A DNA stretch of 64,000 nucleotides from NCBI GenBank assembly GCA_902805475.1, contig CADCSX010000002.1, positions 1,922,001 through 1,986,000 of the forward strand. Reading direction: 5' to 3'. The translations under genes and the position numbers were made by a program. Origin of the DNA: Entonaema liquescens (lineage: Eukaryota; Ascomycota; Sordariomycetes; Xylariales; Xylariaceae). Shown here in pieces: positions 1 to 11,706 of this stretch. A model generated the notes under the pieces. The model made no database searches, had not been told where the DNA came from, and saw only the letters and a list, made by a program, of their open reading frames with translations. Numbering within the stretch: position 1 is the stretch's first letter; each line of letters starts with the position of its first letter.

Positions 1-81
1 GCTCTATCGATTGGCTATTCAGGCCTCGACCTTTGCAACCTCAAGTCACGAGAATTTGCTAACTTGAAAGCAACTATTTAG

Positions 82-414
82 CGTTATTACATATGGAAAG
101 AAGCCCAGGCCAAGGCCCAATCCTCCGTCTGGACGGATCCACGAGGCTACTATTTTCTCAATATTATGGTTGTGCTACCCAAAGCTCAAAATAGGGGGAT
201 AGGCCGGCTCATGATGGAAGCTGTGACAAAACAGGCTGATGCAGAGGGTATGAATTGCTACCTCGAGTCTAGCCGGGACGTTCCCAATATGCAGATTTAC
301 AGCCGCTTCGGATTCAAGTTCGCAAAGGAGCTGGAGTGTGATGACGACGGCACAGCCATCAAGCTTTACACCATGGTCAGGGAGCCCAATGCTGTTGCAC
401 CGCAGATGAATTGA
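82..414 (+). CDS. GNAT-family N-acetyltransferase, 3' exon only
   Basis: The visible part is the last exon of a GNAT acetyltransferase, which transfers acetyl from acetyl-CoA to an unknown amine. An intron acceptor (…CTATTTAG) ends at 81, preceded by a fungal branch site GCTAAC near 60. The upstream exon and intron donor lie outside the window. The exon encodes the signature acetyl-CoA-binding motif A (QNRGIGRLMM) followed by the family's typical C-terminal strand pattern (cysteine, LESS…IYSRFGFK). The stop TGA is at 412-414. The substrate cannot be inferred; many fungal genomes carry dozens of such paralogues. An in-frame Met at 166 exists, but it lies inside the fold, so it is unlikely to be the start. 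Confidence 0.8.
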   Translation, partial: RYYIWKEAQAKAQSSVWTDPRGYYFLNIMVVLPKAQNRGIGRLMMEAVTKQADAEGMNCYLESSRDVPNMQIYSRFGFKFAKELECDDDGTAIKLYTMVREPNAVAPQMN

Positions 415-1832
415 CTGCACCGTTTCGCGCCCTTAGGTGACAAGATTTAAGTAAGTCCAAACGATAGCAGATGAGTCTCATGTGCGTCCACATCTGAAAA
501 GTCGATATCGTTGATAGGATCATGATACTAGTGCAGAGGGCGGTGCCGCTTACAGGGAAAACCTGCCGAGGGGCTATCTCTTAACATATCCCTCTGGCTA
601 AATAGCATGGATGGTGTACTATAATGATGTATACTCAGATGGAAAGGGCTTTGGTACGACAAGTCCATCGCATGATTTACTCGGCTTGTATACTTCAATG
701 GGAGTTCTTCACAATCGCTAGGCGCGCGTACCTTGACTTTATATTGGCTTCTTGCATTTTAGATGCAAGACGAGCATTGATAGATTCGTATCTTACCTTG
801 CCCACCGTCGGAATACAGGCAGTCAATGGTATATTTAATTTATTACTTAAGCTCTCGCCTAATCTAAAAATGGGTATAATAATGACTACAAGACCGGGCT
901 AGTGCTGCAACTCCTTTTCTTCATAACCTGAACCCCAGGTTTATAACTCTTTTAAAGTAAAAGAAAGGAAGAAGAAGAAAGATAATATAATTCCTCACCA
1001 CCACCAAAGTCACGGAGCGTGCTATCCTCGGCTCTCCACGCCTACATGAAGACTATACCTAATTCTCTCTGATCTGCAAAAGCATCGGGATTTTATACAA
1101 CTGCATAACCGAGGCCGACTGAAGATGGAAAAGCCAAGCATGTGGTAAATCATCTGCGGAATACGTCGAGACAATTGTAAGTTCAAGTGTATAGCAATTA
1201 GACGCGTCATAGTTGATTAGGTCTGTACGCCGCATTTTGTTACCAGTCTTGTTATGGGGTAGCTCCAAAATCGACGCACGACGATTATACTATCGTAAAC
1301 TCGGGATTAGAAAGTACATAGGTAGGTACTTATATAATATTCACGCCTTTCCGCTAAGATATCACCGAAGCTCGAATTACCAATAAGCACCGATATGAGG
1401 CCGCGAAGTATGATCATAACGATGACTTGTTTGTTTACTTATACAAACGGAAGCGTCTCGGGCGCCGGCCCACCGCTTACCGCAAGTCTATCCTAGTCTA
1501 CGAGCCTAATTTTCACGAGTAGAAAAAACGCTCTCTATAAGTGAGCCTGATGTATCGTGTCGTGTACCATGTGCCATATGTCCCTTTGAGGAATCAAAAA
1601 ATAAACAAAATAACAAAACCGTTCTGTCGCGTCCGTCCTCGTAATATCGTGACTGACACCTCTCAATTCTCTCTCTAAAACTCTCTGGGGGACGAATAAT
1701 ACACGGTGGGCGGGGCGGGGTGCTATGTAGATATAGGGGCGGAGATGCGTCTCACGATCTGCAATCTAGAGACTACAGAACGAGGCGCGCGAGAGTAGTC
1801 CAATGAGATTAGGTATTATTGAGTAAATCCAT
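415..1832. other. Intergenic, no gene seen
   Basis: The region is AT-rich with scattered short reading frames. The longest (624-902, plus) encodes 92 residues without recognisable features and has no supporting splice structure. It lies between the 3' end of the GNAT gene and the 3' end of the NADH dehydrogenase gene, so it is a convergent terminator region. Confidence 0.5.
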
Positions 1833-3687
1833 CTACTCTCGGGAGACATCCCGTCCGTAGACCTTCGCCTTGACCCAATCAAGAGCAACGAGAGCACGGT
1901 TGCGCGCTTAAAATTGTTAGCATTAATTTATCATAAGTCAAGTATCTTCAAATGAGAGGACTTACTGCTAAAGCACATGCTCAAGTAAGCGCTGCGCCAG
2001 AAGAGATAAGTGAGCTTGCCACCAGAAGCAACGTTGCCGTTTAGCCACGCGACATCAGCAACGGCCTTTTCGCTACCGATATAGGCCAAGCTGCCCTGGT
2101 GTGAATAATGGAAAGGCTTGACATCCTTGATACGACGTAGCTGCTTCTCGATGGATTCAATTTCTTGCGTCACGGCAGCCGTGTCACCAGGCTTGAGATT
2201 TAAGCTGGCGCTGAGGTCTCGAACTTTCTGTTCTAGAGACTCGGTCTTGGCCATGTTGTTGAATAGTCTAGCAAGGAAAGCACCCTCCTGAGAAGCGACT
2301 TGAGCAGTGGGCGCATATCCGGCGACAGCACAGTCACCAACAGCCCAGATATCTCTCGCGCCCTGAACCACAAGGTACTCGTTGACAGCAAGACCACGTC
2401 TAGAGTCCTTCTGAGCAGGAATCTGCGACAAGAGGTCCTTGACCAATGGGCGCAGAGTGTTACCTGTGGCCCAAACCAGTAAGCCGTAGGGGATCGTAAT
2501 AACAGACTTCTTGCCATCGGGACCAGTAACTTCGGCTTCGACCGTCCTATCGGTCACCTTCTTAACCATAGTCTTAGTCAAGATCTTGATGTCCTCTTCC
2601 TTGAAAGTGCTCTCGGTATAGTCGATAAGCTGCTTGCTGAACATGGGTAGCACGTTAGGCAGGGCTTCAATAAGAGTGACCTTGAATCGCGGAGCAATGT
2701 CGGGAATAAGCTTCTTAATATCTTCGTCGAAGAAATCCCTCAACTCTCCAGCGAACTCAACACCGGTAGGACCACCACCAACGACCACCATGTGGAGAAG
2801 ACGGTCGATCTCCTCTGGCTCTTGGTCCTTGAAAGCAGCGGTCTCAACACAGTCCATGATCTTGGTACGGATAGCCTGTGCATCCTTGATCTCCTTCAGG
2901 AAGCAGCTGTGCTCACGGACTCCGGGAATACCAAAGGTAGCATTTTCGGCGCCCACACCAATGACAAGCATATCGTACGGAACTTCGGTTTGGTGGACTT
3001 TTCCCTTGATTTCGCTGTTATCGGTAATCTTAACAACTTTCTTCTCAACATCGATGTGGGTAGCCTCGGCCTCGTAGAACTTGACAGCAGCCTTCTTGCG
3101 ACGCAGGATCTGGCGCACGGGTTCCATAATGGAACGATGCTCGATGTTTCCAGTAGTGCATGACGGCAGTAGGGGTGTAAAGAGGAAGTAGTTGCGAGGT
3201 GAGATGACCACAACGTTGTAGTTGGAAGTGTCAAGTTTCTTGAGTAAAGCGACAGAGCCCCAGCCAGTACCTTGAAGTCCAATTGTTAGAGACAAAGCGC
3301 CAAGCGTTAATTAACTAGCAACAATTACTTACCAAGAATTACCAAAGTCTTCTTCTGAGGGTCAGGAACATATTGCTCTTCGGGATGACGGTCTAAGTAA
3401 CCATCATAAACGACGGCACCAACAACACCGAGCAGCGATAGGTAGATAAAGCGCCATGTCCATTTAATGGTATTCCGGATTCTGCGCGGTTTCTTCGCAG
3501 GACGTGGAGCTGCGTCGGCGTAGGACCTGACAAGCCGAGGAGGGAGAGTAGTTCTCGTTCTTGTTCTTGCGACAACGGAGGTTAGCTGTCGCGAATATGA
3601 CGTCGAGGTGAATCTGGCAGCGGGCACAGACAATTGTCTGCTAGCTGGGCTAGTGAGCCTGCTCAAGGCCCGTAAGGACGATGCCAT
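1833..3687 (-). CDS. NDE1: Alternative (rotenone-insensitive) NADH dehydrogenase, external type
   Basis: A type II NADH:ubiquinone oxidoreductase of the mitochondrial inner membrane; it passes electrons from NADH to ubiquinone without pumping protons. There are three exons, 3687-3333, 3270-1966 and 1906-1833, giving 577 residues. Both introns have GTAAGT donors, and the second has a GCTAAC branch. The N-terminus is Arg/Ser-rich (a mitochondrial presequence), then one membrane segment at about 79-95, then the FAD dinucleotide fold GTGWGS (about 119) and the NADH fold GGGPTG (about 283). The last exon adds the conserved end (…DWVKAKVYGRDVSRE); without it, the reading frame stops early in intron 2. 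The membrane anchor before the catalytic domain favours an intermembrane-space (NDE) rather than a matrix (NDI) enzyme. There is no EF-hand insertion, so it may match the NDE2 rather than the NDE1 paralogue. Confidence 0.93.
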
Positions 3688-4967
3688 TGGGTCCTAGTTA
3701 ACGGCGGAGGCACCGTCTAGGAAAGGGTTAAAGAAACGTGAGAAGGATTAGGGAATTGGTAGACAAAATAAAATATTCAGTTCCAGCCCAAAGTCGATTT
3801 GGGGGGACTCAATAAAAAAAAGCTGCGCACAAAAGTTGGGCCAAGACTCATCACCAATTAGGACTAAGAAAATGACATGAGCAATGAGGAATTTTTAGGT
3901 GGATTGGGTCCAAGTCTTTTTCTTTTTTTTTTCTTATCGTTACCTTTTTAGGAAAGAAGCTTAGGGCGCTAGGACCAAGGGCCAAGATACCGGCCGTGAA
4001 GTCCGCGTCAAGGGTCTTAACCTGTTGCAGGAGCCCGACCCGTTCCTGCCCGTCACGATTGATCCGGGAACTCGGGATTTCCCTATTTACCATAGAACGC
4101 TAGACTGCAATAAGTAGAACTAAGCCTTAAACTTATTAGCTACTTCAGCCCTGCCGTAATGATAAGAAATTACTTTGAGGTAATTTAAACTCTCAAAGTT
4201 CTAGGCCAATCGTCTGAACGGATATCCTATTAGAGATATTCAATTTCTAGTTTATAGGCTACACGTTTTAACTAGTAATATAGATTCACAGAAACTTTTA
4301 TTCACCAGAAACCTCTATTCATTAGAAACCTTTATTTACTATAATATGAGATATCTGGCATTGCCTATCTAATTATGCGAGCTGTTCCTCTTTGGGGTCT
4401 CATACAGCTGGCTGGCTCAACCATGTGAATTCGGTTTCCCCCCTAACAATAGACTTCGTGGTAAAATATCTGGTTTGATATCAGCCACTTCCCAGTTAAC
4501 ACATTGCGACAGAGTTCCTCGGTAAATTTGTGTTGTGTCTTTAGTCATAGTATTTATCTTGCACGAGGTCACAATAGTTAGTATACAAAAACTACTTAGA
4601 CACATGCAAACCCATTACCATTGCCGGCAGTTAAACATAACCAAGCACATATCCTAACATGTGATACTAGAAACTATTTGCCCAAGAACTTATACTGCAG
4701 CTAATACATTCGACGAAGAGTTCAAAAACGATATAGTTACTAGGTAGTCACCAAATTGATATCCAATCATTGTTCAGCGCGGGGCTAAACTGCTACATAG
4801 TGAATTCATTACAACACTTACATAGAGAAATCGAATTCAGCCTCCATATATCCCCGCTTCACCATTCGTAGCCTCATTCCTACTATCACCATCCACTTAC
4901 ACCTCTCCCATCCAAGAGCTTCTGTAAACCCCTACATATCTAACATACAAGTAAACCCCACATCCCA
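3688..4967. other. Intergenic promoter region
   Basis: This region lies between the divergent NADH dehydrogenase (-) and NIF3-like (+) genes. It is AT-rich. It contains a poly-pyrimidine run at about 3915-3933 and repeated ATTCA(C/T)(T/C)AGAAAC words near 4300-4330. The open frames here (3851-4093 and 4417-4605, minus) show no family features and are judged spurious. Confidence 0.45.
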
Positions 4968-5065
4968 ATGGCCGCCCTCCCACGCTTCACCCTAATCTTC
5001 TACGCGCCCACCTCCGCCGTCGCGGCCTGTAAATCTGCCATATTCGGCGCGGGCGCGGGCCGGTA

Positions 5066-5098
<33 letters not shown>

Positions 5099-5522
5099 TT
5101 ACAATTCCATCTCCATCTAACCATGACCATTTACCTGACCACCTAACACAGGTACCCCGGTCCGGGAACTACACGGAATGCAGCTGGTCGACCCTCGGCA
5201 CAGGCCAATTCCGGCCCGGCGACGCCGCGAACCCGCACATCGGCGCCGTCGGCGCCCTCGAGGAGGTTCCCGAGGTGCGCGTCGAGACCCTGTGCGTGGG
5301 CGAGGACGTCGTCAAGGGCGCTGTGAAGGCGCTAAAGGGGTAAGTAACCGCACCTAACCTAACTTAAACCTACTATGCCAGATCGTAGTGAGTGGGCTGG
5401 CTGGCTCATGTAAGGGATACAGAGCATTATCCGAAGCAACCCCGCTGACCGAGAAATCTCCTTCTAGCGCTCATCCCTACGAGGAGCCCGCCTACCATGT
5501 TATCAAGTTGGAGAATTACTGA
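4968..5522 (+). pseudogene. NIF3-like (YqfO insertion-domain) protein, frame broken by one base
   Basis: A small protein of the NIF3/YqfO insertion-domain (CutA-like) family, usually about 105-115 residues in fungi, of unknown molecular role. The exons I see are 4968-5062 (MAALPRF…GAGAGR), 5152-5339 (NYTECSW…GTGQFRPGD…NPHIGAVG…ETLCVGEDV) and 5468-5522 (AHPYEEPAYHVIKLENY, stop TGA). The second intron (GTAAGT…CTAG) joins in phase. The first (GTACGC…CTAACACAG) does not: exon lengths sum to 338, one base short of a multiple of three. The reading frame slips between RYPG and NYTEC, beside a CCGGG run. Either this is a one-base deletion in the assembly or the gene is recently inactivated. A GC donor at 5067 would restore the frame but matches the splice consensus poorly. 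The family assignment is strong; functionality is uncertain. Confidence 0.75.
5068..5095 (+). repeat. Tandem CATCCCG x4 inside intron 1 of the NIF3-like gene
   Basis: Four exact copies of a 7-base unit, immediately after the probable splice donor. Such a direct repeat can change length by slippage, which would alter the intron but not the coding sequence. Confidence 0.95.
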
Positions 5523-5972
5523 GCGCTCATGGTGAAGCTATGGTCAGACGTGAAACGGGAAGCGTATTTGACTTATTAAGTGGGATGGGCGATCAGTGAA
5601 ACCTCTTAGACGGTATCAAGAAGTCTAAGTACCCCTTTATTAGGGGAAAATAAATGTTAGCTGGGGTAGCTAGCTAAGTGATGGGATACGAATACCATAT
5701 GTAGGTTGATGCTAATAGGAAGTTTCATCTTAACGATATTCATCTCTGACACCAATATTACTGTCACCCAAGGCGATCGACTAACTTAAGCGATCTACAA
5801 ACCAGTAGTGTCATATACAGTAGCATCAAAGTATATACCGTTCGATCGTCATTCGCGACCTTTGTTCATTTATTGTTTTCAACGCCCCCGGCTCTAAGCG
5901 AGATTCGTAGTAATCATATCATCCGACAAGTATATAAATACACAATCAAAGCCCTTCCTCCCGAGCGTCTAA

Positions 5973-8900
5973 CTACCTGCCTGGCGTCGATGCCGGCATC
6001 TCGCCGTACCTTCCCCTGTGTCTTGTCGTATCGTAAGCATTGATAACGCGGGTCTGACTCTCGTCGGCTTGCGAGAAAGCGTAGCCGCGCTGTTTCCTCA
6101 TTCGCTGCACCTGTCGGACTTTCCTGATCGCCTTCTGGAATTGCTCCATCCTATTTCATTGTTAGCTAACACATCCGGTATATAGAATAAAGCGGACGGG
6201 AACTTGCCTTGGACGGTAATCCTGGATGTTGTACTTCTGGATTTCCTGTATGTGGTGGTACGTCTGCGGATAATACATCCTCTTTGCATACTTCCAGGCA
6301 AAGTCTCGAAGGAGACACAGAAGGGGCAGAGCCACGGTCTGGAGCCAGAAAACAGGGTTGGCGAAGAGTTTCGGTACTAGCCCGTCGTATTCCTTCGAGA
6401 TTCCAACCTTCGGCCCTACGATTCCGTATACCACAATAAATGCATACCAAATTACCATACTACCCGGAATGGCCATGATGTGGTACTTCGTCCAATTACT
6501 CGTCACCAAGGCTGCTTTTCCGAGAACAGTGGCAAGGGTAGCCGCATACAAAGCCGTACCCCAAACCCAATGACCCGCCATAGTGCCATCGCCCAGCATT
6601 AAATCGCTGTACCAAATGAGTTCGGAGAATATGTATAAGACGATAGAGTGGTACACAGCGTTTGCGATCCATGCGAAGAACGTGCTGACTTTAAAGAACT
6701 GGTTCTGTTGTCCGAGACTGTATAGTTGCGGGTAGCGGTCAAGTAGTCGTGCAGAGATGAATTGGTCTAGAATACCCATGACAAGGGGAGGCAGGACGGT
6801 GTAGAAGACGTTGTAGAAGGATAATGTCCAAGATTCGTAGATGATAGCCCCGGAGAAGACATTTTGAAATGTGTACTGTTGGTTCATTAGTTTCAAAAAT
6901 CACCAAAACTACACCTTATATAGATAGATAGTGCACAGAAAGAGAAAGAGGAAGGCTAAAACAATATCGTGAGCTTACCCAGAATTGCGTCATATATAGA
7001 GTAATGTTTTTGTAGAAGGAGAAGAGAATAGTTTTGCTGATACGTTGATAACTCCAAGCTCCGTGAACGAGAGTAAGTTTGCGCAAGAACCGGAACTGGG
7101 CGATGGAAATATCGGCGGATCGCGCGGCCTGAAGACCCTCGACACCGGAAATACCAACTCCGATATGGGCAGCCTGTATCATAGACACGTCGTTGGCTCC
7201 ATCGCCAATTGCGAGGAGGATTTCCGACGAGAATTTCTTGACCATCTTAACGACTAAGGCTTTCTGCAATGGTGACACACGGCAACAAATAACTGCCTTA
7301 CACATCACAGCTAGGTCATAGAACATCTTCTCCATGTCTTTCTCCAGGGCAAAAGTAAGGGATTTGCCATCGATGACAAGAGCTAAAGCATCCAGTTCAA
7401 CCGACCCATCCGTGTTGTTTCGGATGGCATCCAGCTTCTTTTGAATGTTGTCACGAGTTGATACGGCGTCCTCTTCGTTAACAATTAGAAGCATCATGTC
7501 TTCGCTTAGTAACTTAGAACTCATGCCGATGTTGATAGCCGTCTCCTGTCGATCTCCGGTCAAAACCCAAACCTTGATATTCGCCTGCTGCAGCGTATGA
7601 ATCGTCTCTGGTACACCGTCCTGAAGACGATCTTCAATAGCAGTTGCGCCTAGTAAATAGAAGCTGTGCTCGATTATCTCGGCTGCCTTATCTAATTCAT
7701 CGGCTCGGTTACCGCCTACGGTGGTCTGAGCCTTATCGAAAATGCTGTACCACTCCTGGAATTCTTGTTCCGGAACCTCACGCATTGCCAAGCAGAGAGT
7801 TCGAAGACCTTCGGAGGCATATTCCTCAAGATGAACCAGGGTTTGTTCAACATGGGGATTGTCTTCGTTCAGACGCTCGAGGATGACCGTATCAGCACCT
7901 TTACAATATACTCGGATTTTTCCATCAGGGCATCGGTATATGGTAGACATGCGCTTTCTTGTAGAGTTAAATTCACAGACGGCCAGAAGTTCGTACTCGT
8001 ACTCTTTGCCTTCGACTTCGATAATGACCGATCGTGGTTTGCGAGCAACAAAGGTATAGCCCAAGGTCAAAGCACCTTGGACCAATGCACCTTCGTCAGG
8101 TGAAGCAGCCTGGTACTTGATCTTACCACCTTTCGATTCGTCCCGTTCCGGAATAACGGTGTGGCATGTCGAGAGAAGGGCCAAGAAATGGTGAATCGCC
8201 TCAGCGCTCTGGTGTGATTTTAAGTTTTCACGCACTTGCTTGAAGTCGTGGATTCCAACTTCCACGCCATCTTGCACTGTAGCCCTTCGATCCTCAGGTA
8301 CCTCGTCCGCGTATTGTATCCCGCTAATTGTGCACTGTTTAAACTCCATCATGTTACAAGTTAGGGTTCCTGTCTTGTCCGAGAAGACGAAGCCGACCAT
8401 GCCCAGTTCCTCAACTAAGGAGGATGTTCGGCAGTTAGCAGGCGTATCTGTCTTGTCATAGTAAATATCAAGATCGTCGTTGATAAGAATACCATGCCAA
8501 TACTTAACCATCTCAACAGTCACGAATAGCGAAATCGGGACCAGTGAAGAGAACAACACCCAGTATGTGACGAGATCCTTGAATATCGCTTGCACCACTT
8601 CTCCGGGTTCGGTAAGAGCGTCCAGGTCTAGATAAGCAATTGAATCTCTTCGAACGGACCGGAAAACTAGTTCTCCCACAGTACATATAATACTGAGAAC
8701 AAGAAGCATACCGATCAACGCCAGGACCAATGTGTTGAGTTGTCGTTCAACCTTAGTCCTCTTGATCGGAGCAGCAGTGGCATTGCGCATGAGCTTCGTC
8801 TCGTGTCCCGTAAAGACCACTATTCCATGAATCCAGGGGGTATTCCTAAGAGTCGCGCCTCGCAGTAAAAGCTGTTCCGGATTTAAAGGCAATTCCTTTT

Positions 8901-10134
8901 CTCCTCCACCAGCTTGCATAGTCAAAGTAGCCTCGTACGTATATAAGCTGCTATTAGGTTGTTCGGAACGGATCCTACCCCCTAATCTACTTAACTCTGC
9001 CGGGCTGACCATTGTTGACGTCTCTGGAAGCGCCTGCTTGATTTTCAGGTTAGTCTCGCCATCAAGATTCGCAGTTTCGATGTAACACAAGCCCTCCGGC
9101 TCAGAACTTGCAAGCAAGACGATATCGGCCGGGAAAGGTTCCTCTGATTCTACCCGTACTATATCCCCCACAGACACGTTGATCCATTTCGTCTCTTCAA
9201 AAGTCGATCCTCTCAAGATCCTGGCCTTCGAGTTGTTCAGCGCACTATCAGCCTGCTTCCTTCTGTAATCTTCAACTAACTCCTTTCCTGCGGATACCAG
9301 TAACACGACCACGAGAGGACCAATAGTAGTATAACGATTCGTCGGCGACAACCCGGGGATTTGTTGTAAGGCTGCTGTGAACAAGAAGAAGATGTTGGCG
9401 AATTTAGAGAACTGTTCGATTAAGAATTTCGGTAGGAACGTTGCGACATTATATTTGGCGGTAGAGACATGATTATCAACGTATTTGTTCGCGGCATTCG
9501 CTGGCGGGTTATTCAAGTGAATGATTCGGGGTCCTAGAGTCGAGGGATCTGGTTTACTTCCGCCAAAACCAAACCTAAAGTCGAATTTTTTGGGTTTCGG
9601 TTGTTCATGGCCCGAGTCCGGCCGGCCATGCCCTGGCTCCGTAAGAGGTAAATCCATCTCCGAATATCCCTTCTGTCCCATCCCAAGCATCTTTTTGGTC
9701 CTGCCCAAGAATCCACCTCCTAATCCGAGTACACTATTGCGATTTCGTGCATTGGCACGGCCCATTGAATCGCCGGCTGTGTTCATCGCTCCTCCATGTT
9801 GATAATACGATTGGCCATCCTCGGGATAGTCGTCAGAGTCGTCTGCGTATCTTTGGTAGTTGTCTAGACCGGATGTTTGGCTGTATTGCCTGTCGGAATC
9901 CATTAGGTAAGGTGGTCGAGGGGCCAAAGTGCCGGCGCCGGGAGCTGGGTTTTTCACGGAAGGATGGGTGGTTTGGCTACCGCCGACAAAGTCGTCGTAG
10001 GATACGGACGGTCTAGCTGATTGATCATCGTGCATAGGTTGCCTTGATCCATCATAAGGAGATTGGTCGTCGAGGTCTAGTAAAAGATCATTCCTAGAGC
10101 TGGAGGTGCCTCCGGGAGGCGCCCTACCAGCCAT
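5973..10134 (-). CDS. DRS2: P4-type ATPase, aminophospholipid flippase (DRS2)
   Basis: This enzyme flips phosphatidylserine and phosphatidylethanolamine to the cytosolic leaflet of Golgi/endosomal membranes with a CDC50 partner. Exons 10134-6979, 6875-6208 and 6150-5973 give 1333 residues. Visible marks are an unstructured N-terminus of about 200 residues, the TM1 LQQIPG motif, the actuator LDGETNLK, the P4-specific PISL in TM4, the phosphorylation site DKTGT (Asp about 586), the GDGANDV hinge, and the basic tail ending in RGRYGEM. Intron 1 (GTAAGC…CAACAG) joins TQFW to YTFQNVFSG in phase. Intron 2 uses a GC donor (AAG/GCAAGT) with a GCTAAC branch and an ATAG acceptor. It joins YRPR to MEQFQKAIRKV, the conserved cytosolic tail. 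Without that splice, the frame ends early at 6162. It is closer to DRS2 than to DNF1/2 by tail and length. Confidence 0.95.
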
Positions 10135-11706
10135 ATCGCGAAGGAATGGATCTTACAAAGGGAGCAGGATCGAAGGCATACGGGCGCGATGGAAAAAAGA
10201 ATATTGGTAAAATGGATTCGGTTCAAGTTTGTATTTAGTAAGGGGGCAATTAACTTTCGTATAGAGTTTCCATAAAGATGATATCGCAGCTAGTTCTAGA
10301 AGTGATGGTATTGGGAGTAGTAGTAGTAGTGCCTGGTTTGGCGTATCAAACAAGGGGGTGGTGATAAAATACGAGATGGCTCAGCTCGTGAATGGCGGAT
10401 GGCGAAAATGGAAAAGGTCAAGCAACCAGGCCGATGAAATGCAGGCGGGCGGTGAGAGACAGAGATAGAATAGAATATCGCAAATATGATGAAGGATGCT
10501 AATGTCTAGCGTTCGGATGTCGTGGCTTCGATGCAAGGCATTAGAGTCTGACAGTTGTAAGTAGCCTGTAGATAGTAAGTTGGTCGAAACGCAAGAAATG
10601 TTAAAAAGAGTAGCATTGGTAGGTACATGACCATTCGTCCATACAAAAAGCAAACTAAAGCAAACCCGGGGCCAAGCATCACCGTAGATAATAAGTGGAC
10701 CCTCTTCATTCCCGTCTTCGTGTACATTTGAATAATCTGGCTGTCTGGGCATTTTCTTCTGCACAGCCTTCCGTTAGTGGCCAGTAGTAATTGTCCGTGG
10801 GGCGTGAGTGATACAAGCTCTTTCAGATGGCAGCACTAACAGGGATCTCAGCCAGTATCAAGGAAACGTATGCGTGGCTGACAAGGCTACATCATCTAAT
10901 AAGTATTATTTGAATTAGGTAACGGTACAGCTACATGAATACCTAGGTACAATACCTAACCTCAGGTGGTACATATTTAGAGTCTCAAGTGTAACATCAA
11001 GCATAGGTAGGTAAATTGGAGAGTCCAATGATAAGTAGCCCCCTAAAACGAGGTCATTTTTACGCCTCTTTTCCAGTGACACATGCAACCAGCCAGCCAG
11101 AAATACTCAGGAAAAGTTAGGTACTTTTAAGTGAATAACAATAATTGCTACAGAATTAAATATTATGTGAATATAAAAAGAAAAGAAGAATATATAAAAG
11201 GAGAACTACTCATTTATTATACCAAGATCTGCCAAGAGGAAAGCTGCGTACGTACCTATGCAGTCGCAATAGTCTAGGCCCCTTCATCAATCTTATTTTA
11301 AACAAATTCAGGGGCTCGTAGCTTCTCATCGTGGCGGCGTCGCTGACCGCAGTACCTACCTCTTCCACGTATTACACCGGTCGGGTTAACGTCTGCGTAA
11401 CGGGTCAACTAGGTACCTAATCTTTTTGCCATTCTATCATTCTCACATACATGTATTCTAACCCCCGCCCCTATTAGCCCCTATTAGGGTAAGGCAGTTA
11501 ACATTTCTATCACGAAAAATGTAAAACAGTATACGAGAATCAGATAAAGCTAAACCAAATATTGCATCACACATATGTATACTATATTTCGAGTCATATA
11601 TCGTCAGTTTCAATCTACCACACACCACAAATAGAGACCGTTTCAAGCTGCGCGTATCTAGGAGTCCCTTAGTGGGGTTGACATCCTACAAGCCAAGCCA
11701 CGGGCT
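10135..11706. other. DRS2 upstream region and intergenic spacer
   Basis: The sequence just upstream of DRS2 carries a GTA-repeat (about 10315-10330) and short frames (10153-10353 and 10381-10764, minus) that look like leader sequence rather than genes. From 10900 to 11460 the DNA is AT-rich with several TAGGTA/TACCTA words. No coding region is supported. Confidence 0.45.

Noticed and set aside
624..902. 92-residue plus-strand frame
   Set aside because: No family motif, no splice context, AT-rich surroundings, and length compatible with chance.
3851..4093. 80-residue minus-strand frame upstream of the NADH dehydrogenase
   Set aside because: It runs through a poly-pyrimidine tract and looks like leader or promoter sequence.
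5063..5151. Non-canonical GC donor to rescue the NIF3-like frame
   Set aside because: The site TAC/GCATCC is far from the GC-donor consensus, and the resulting junction does not match the family.
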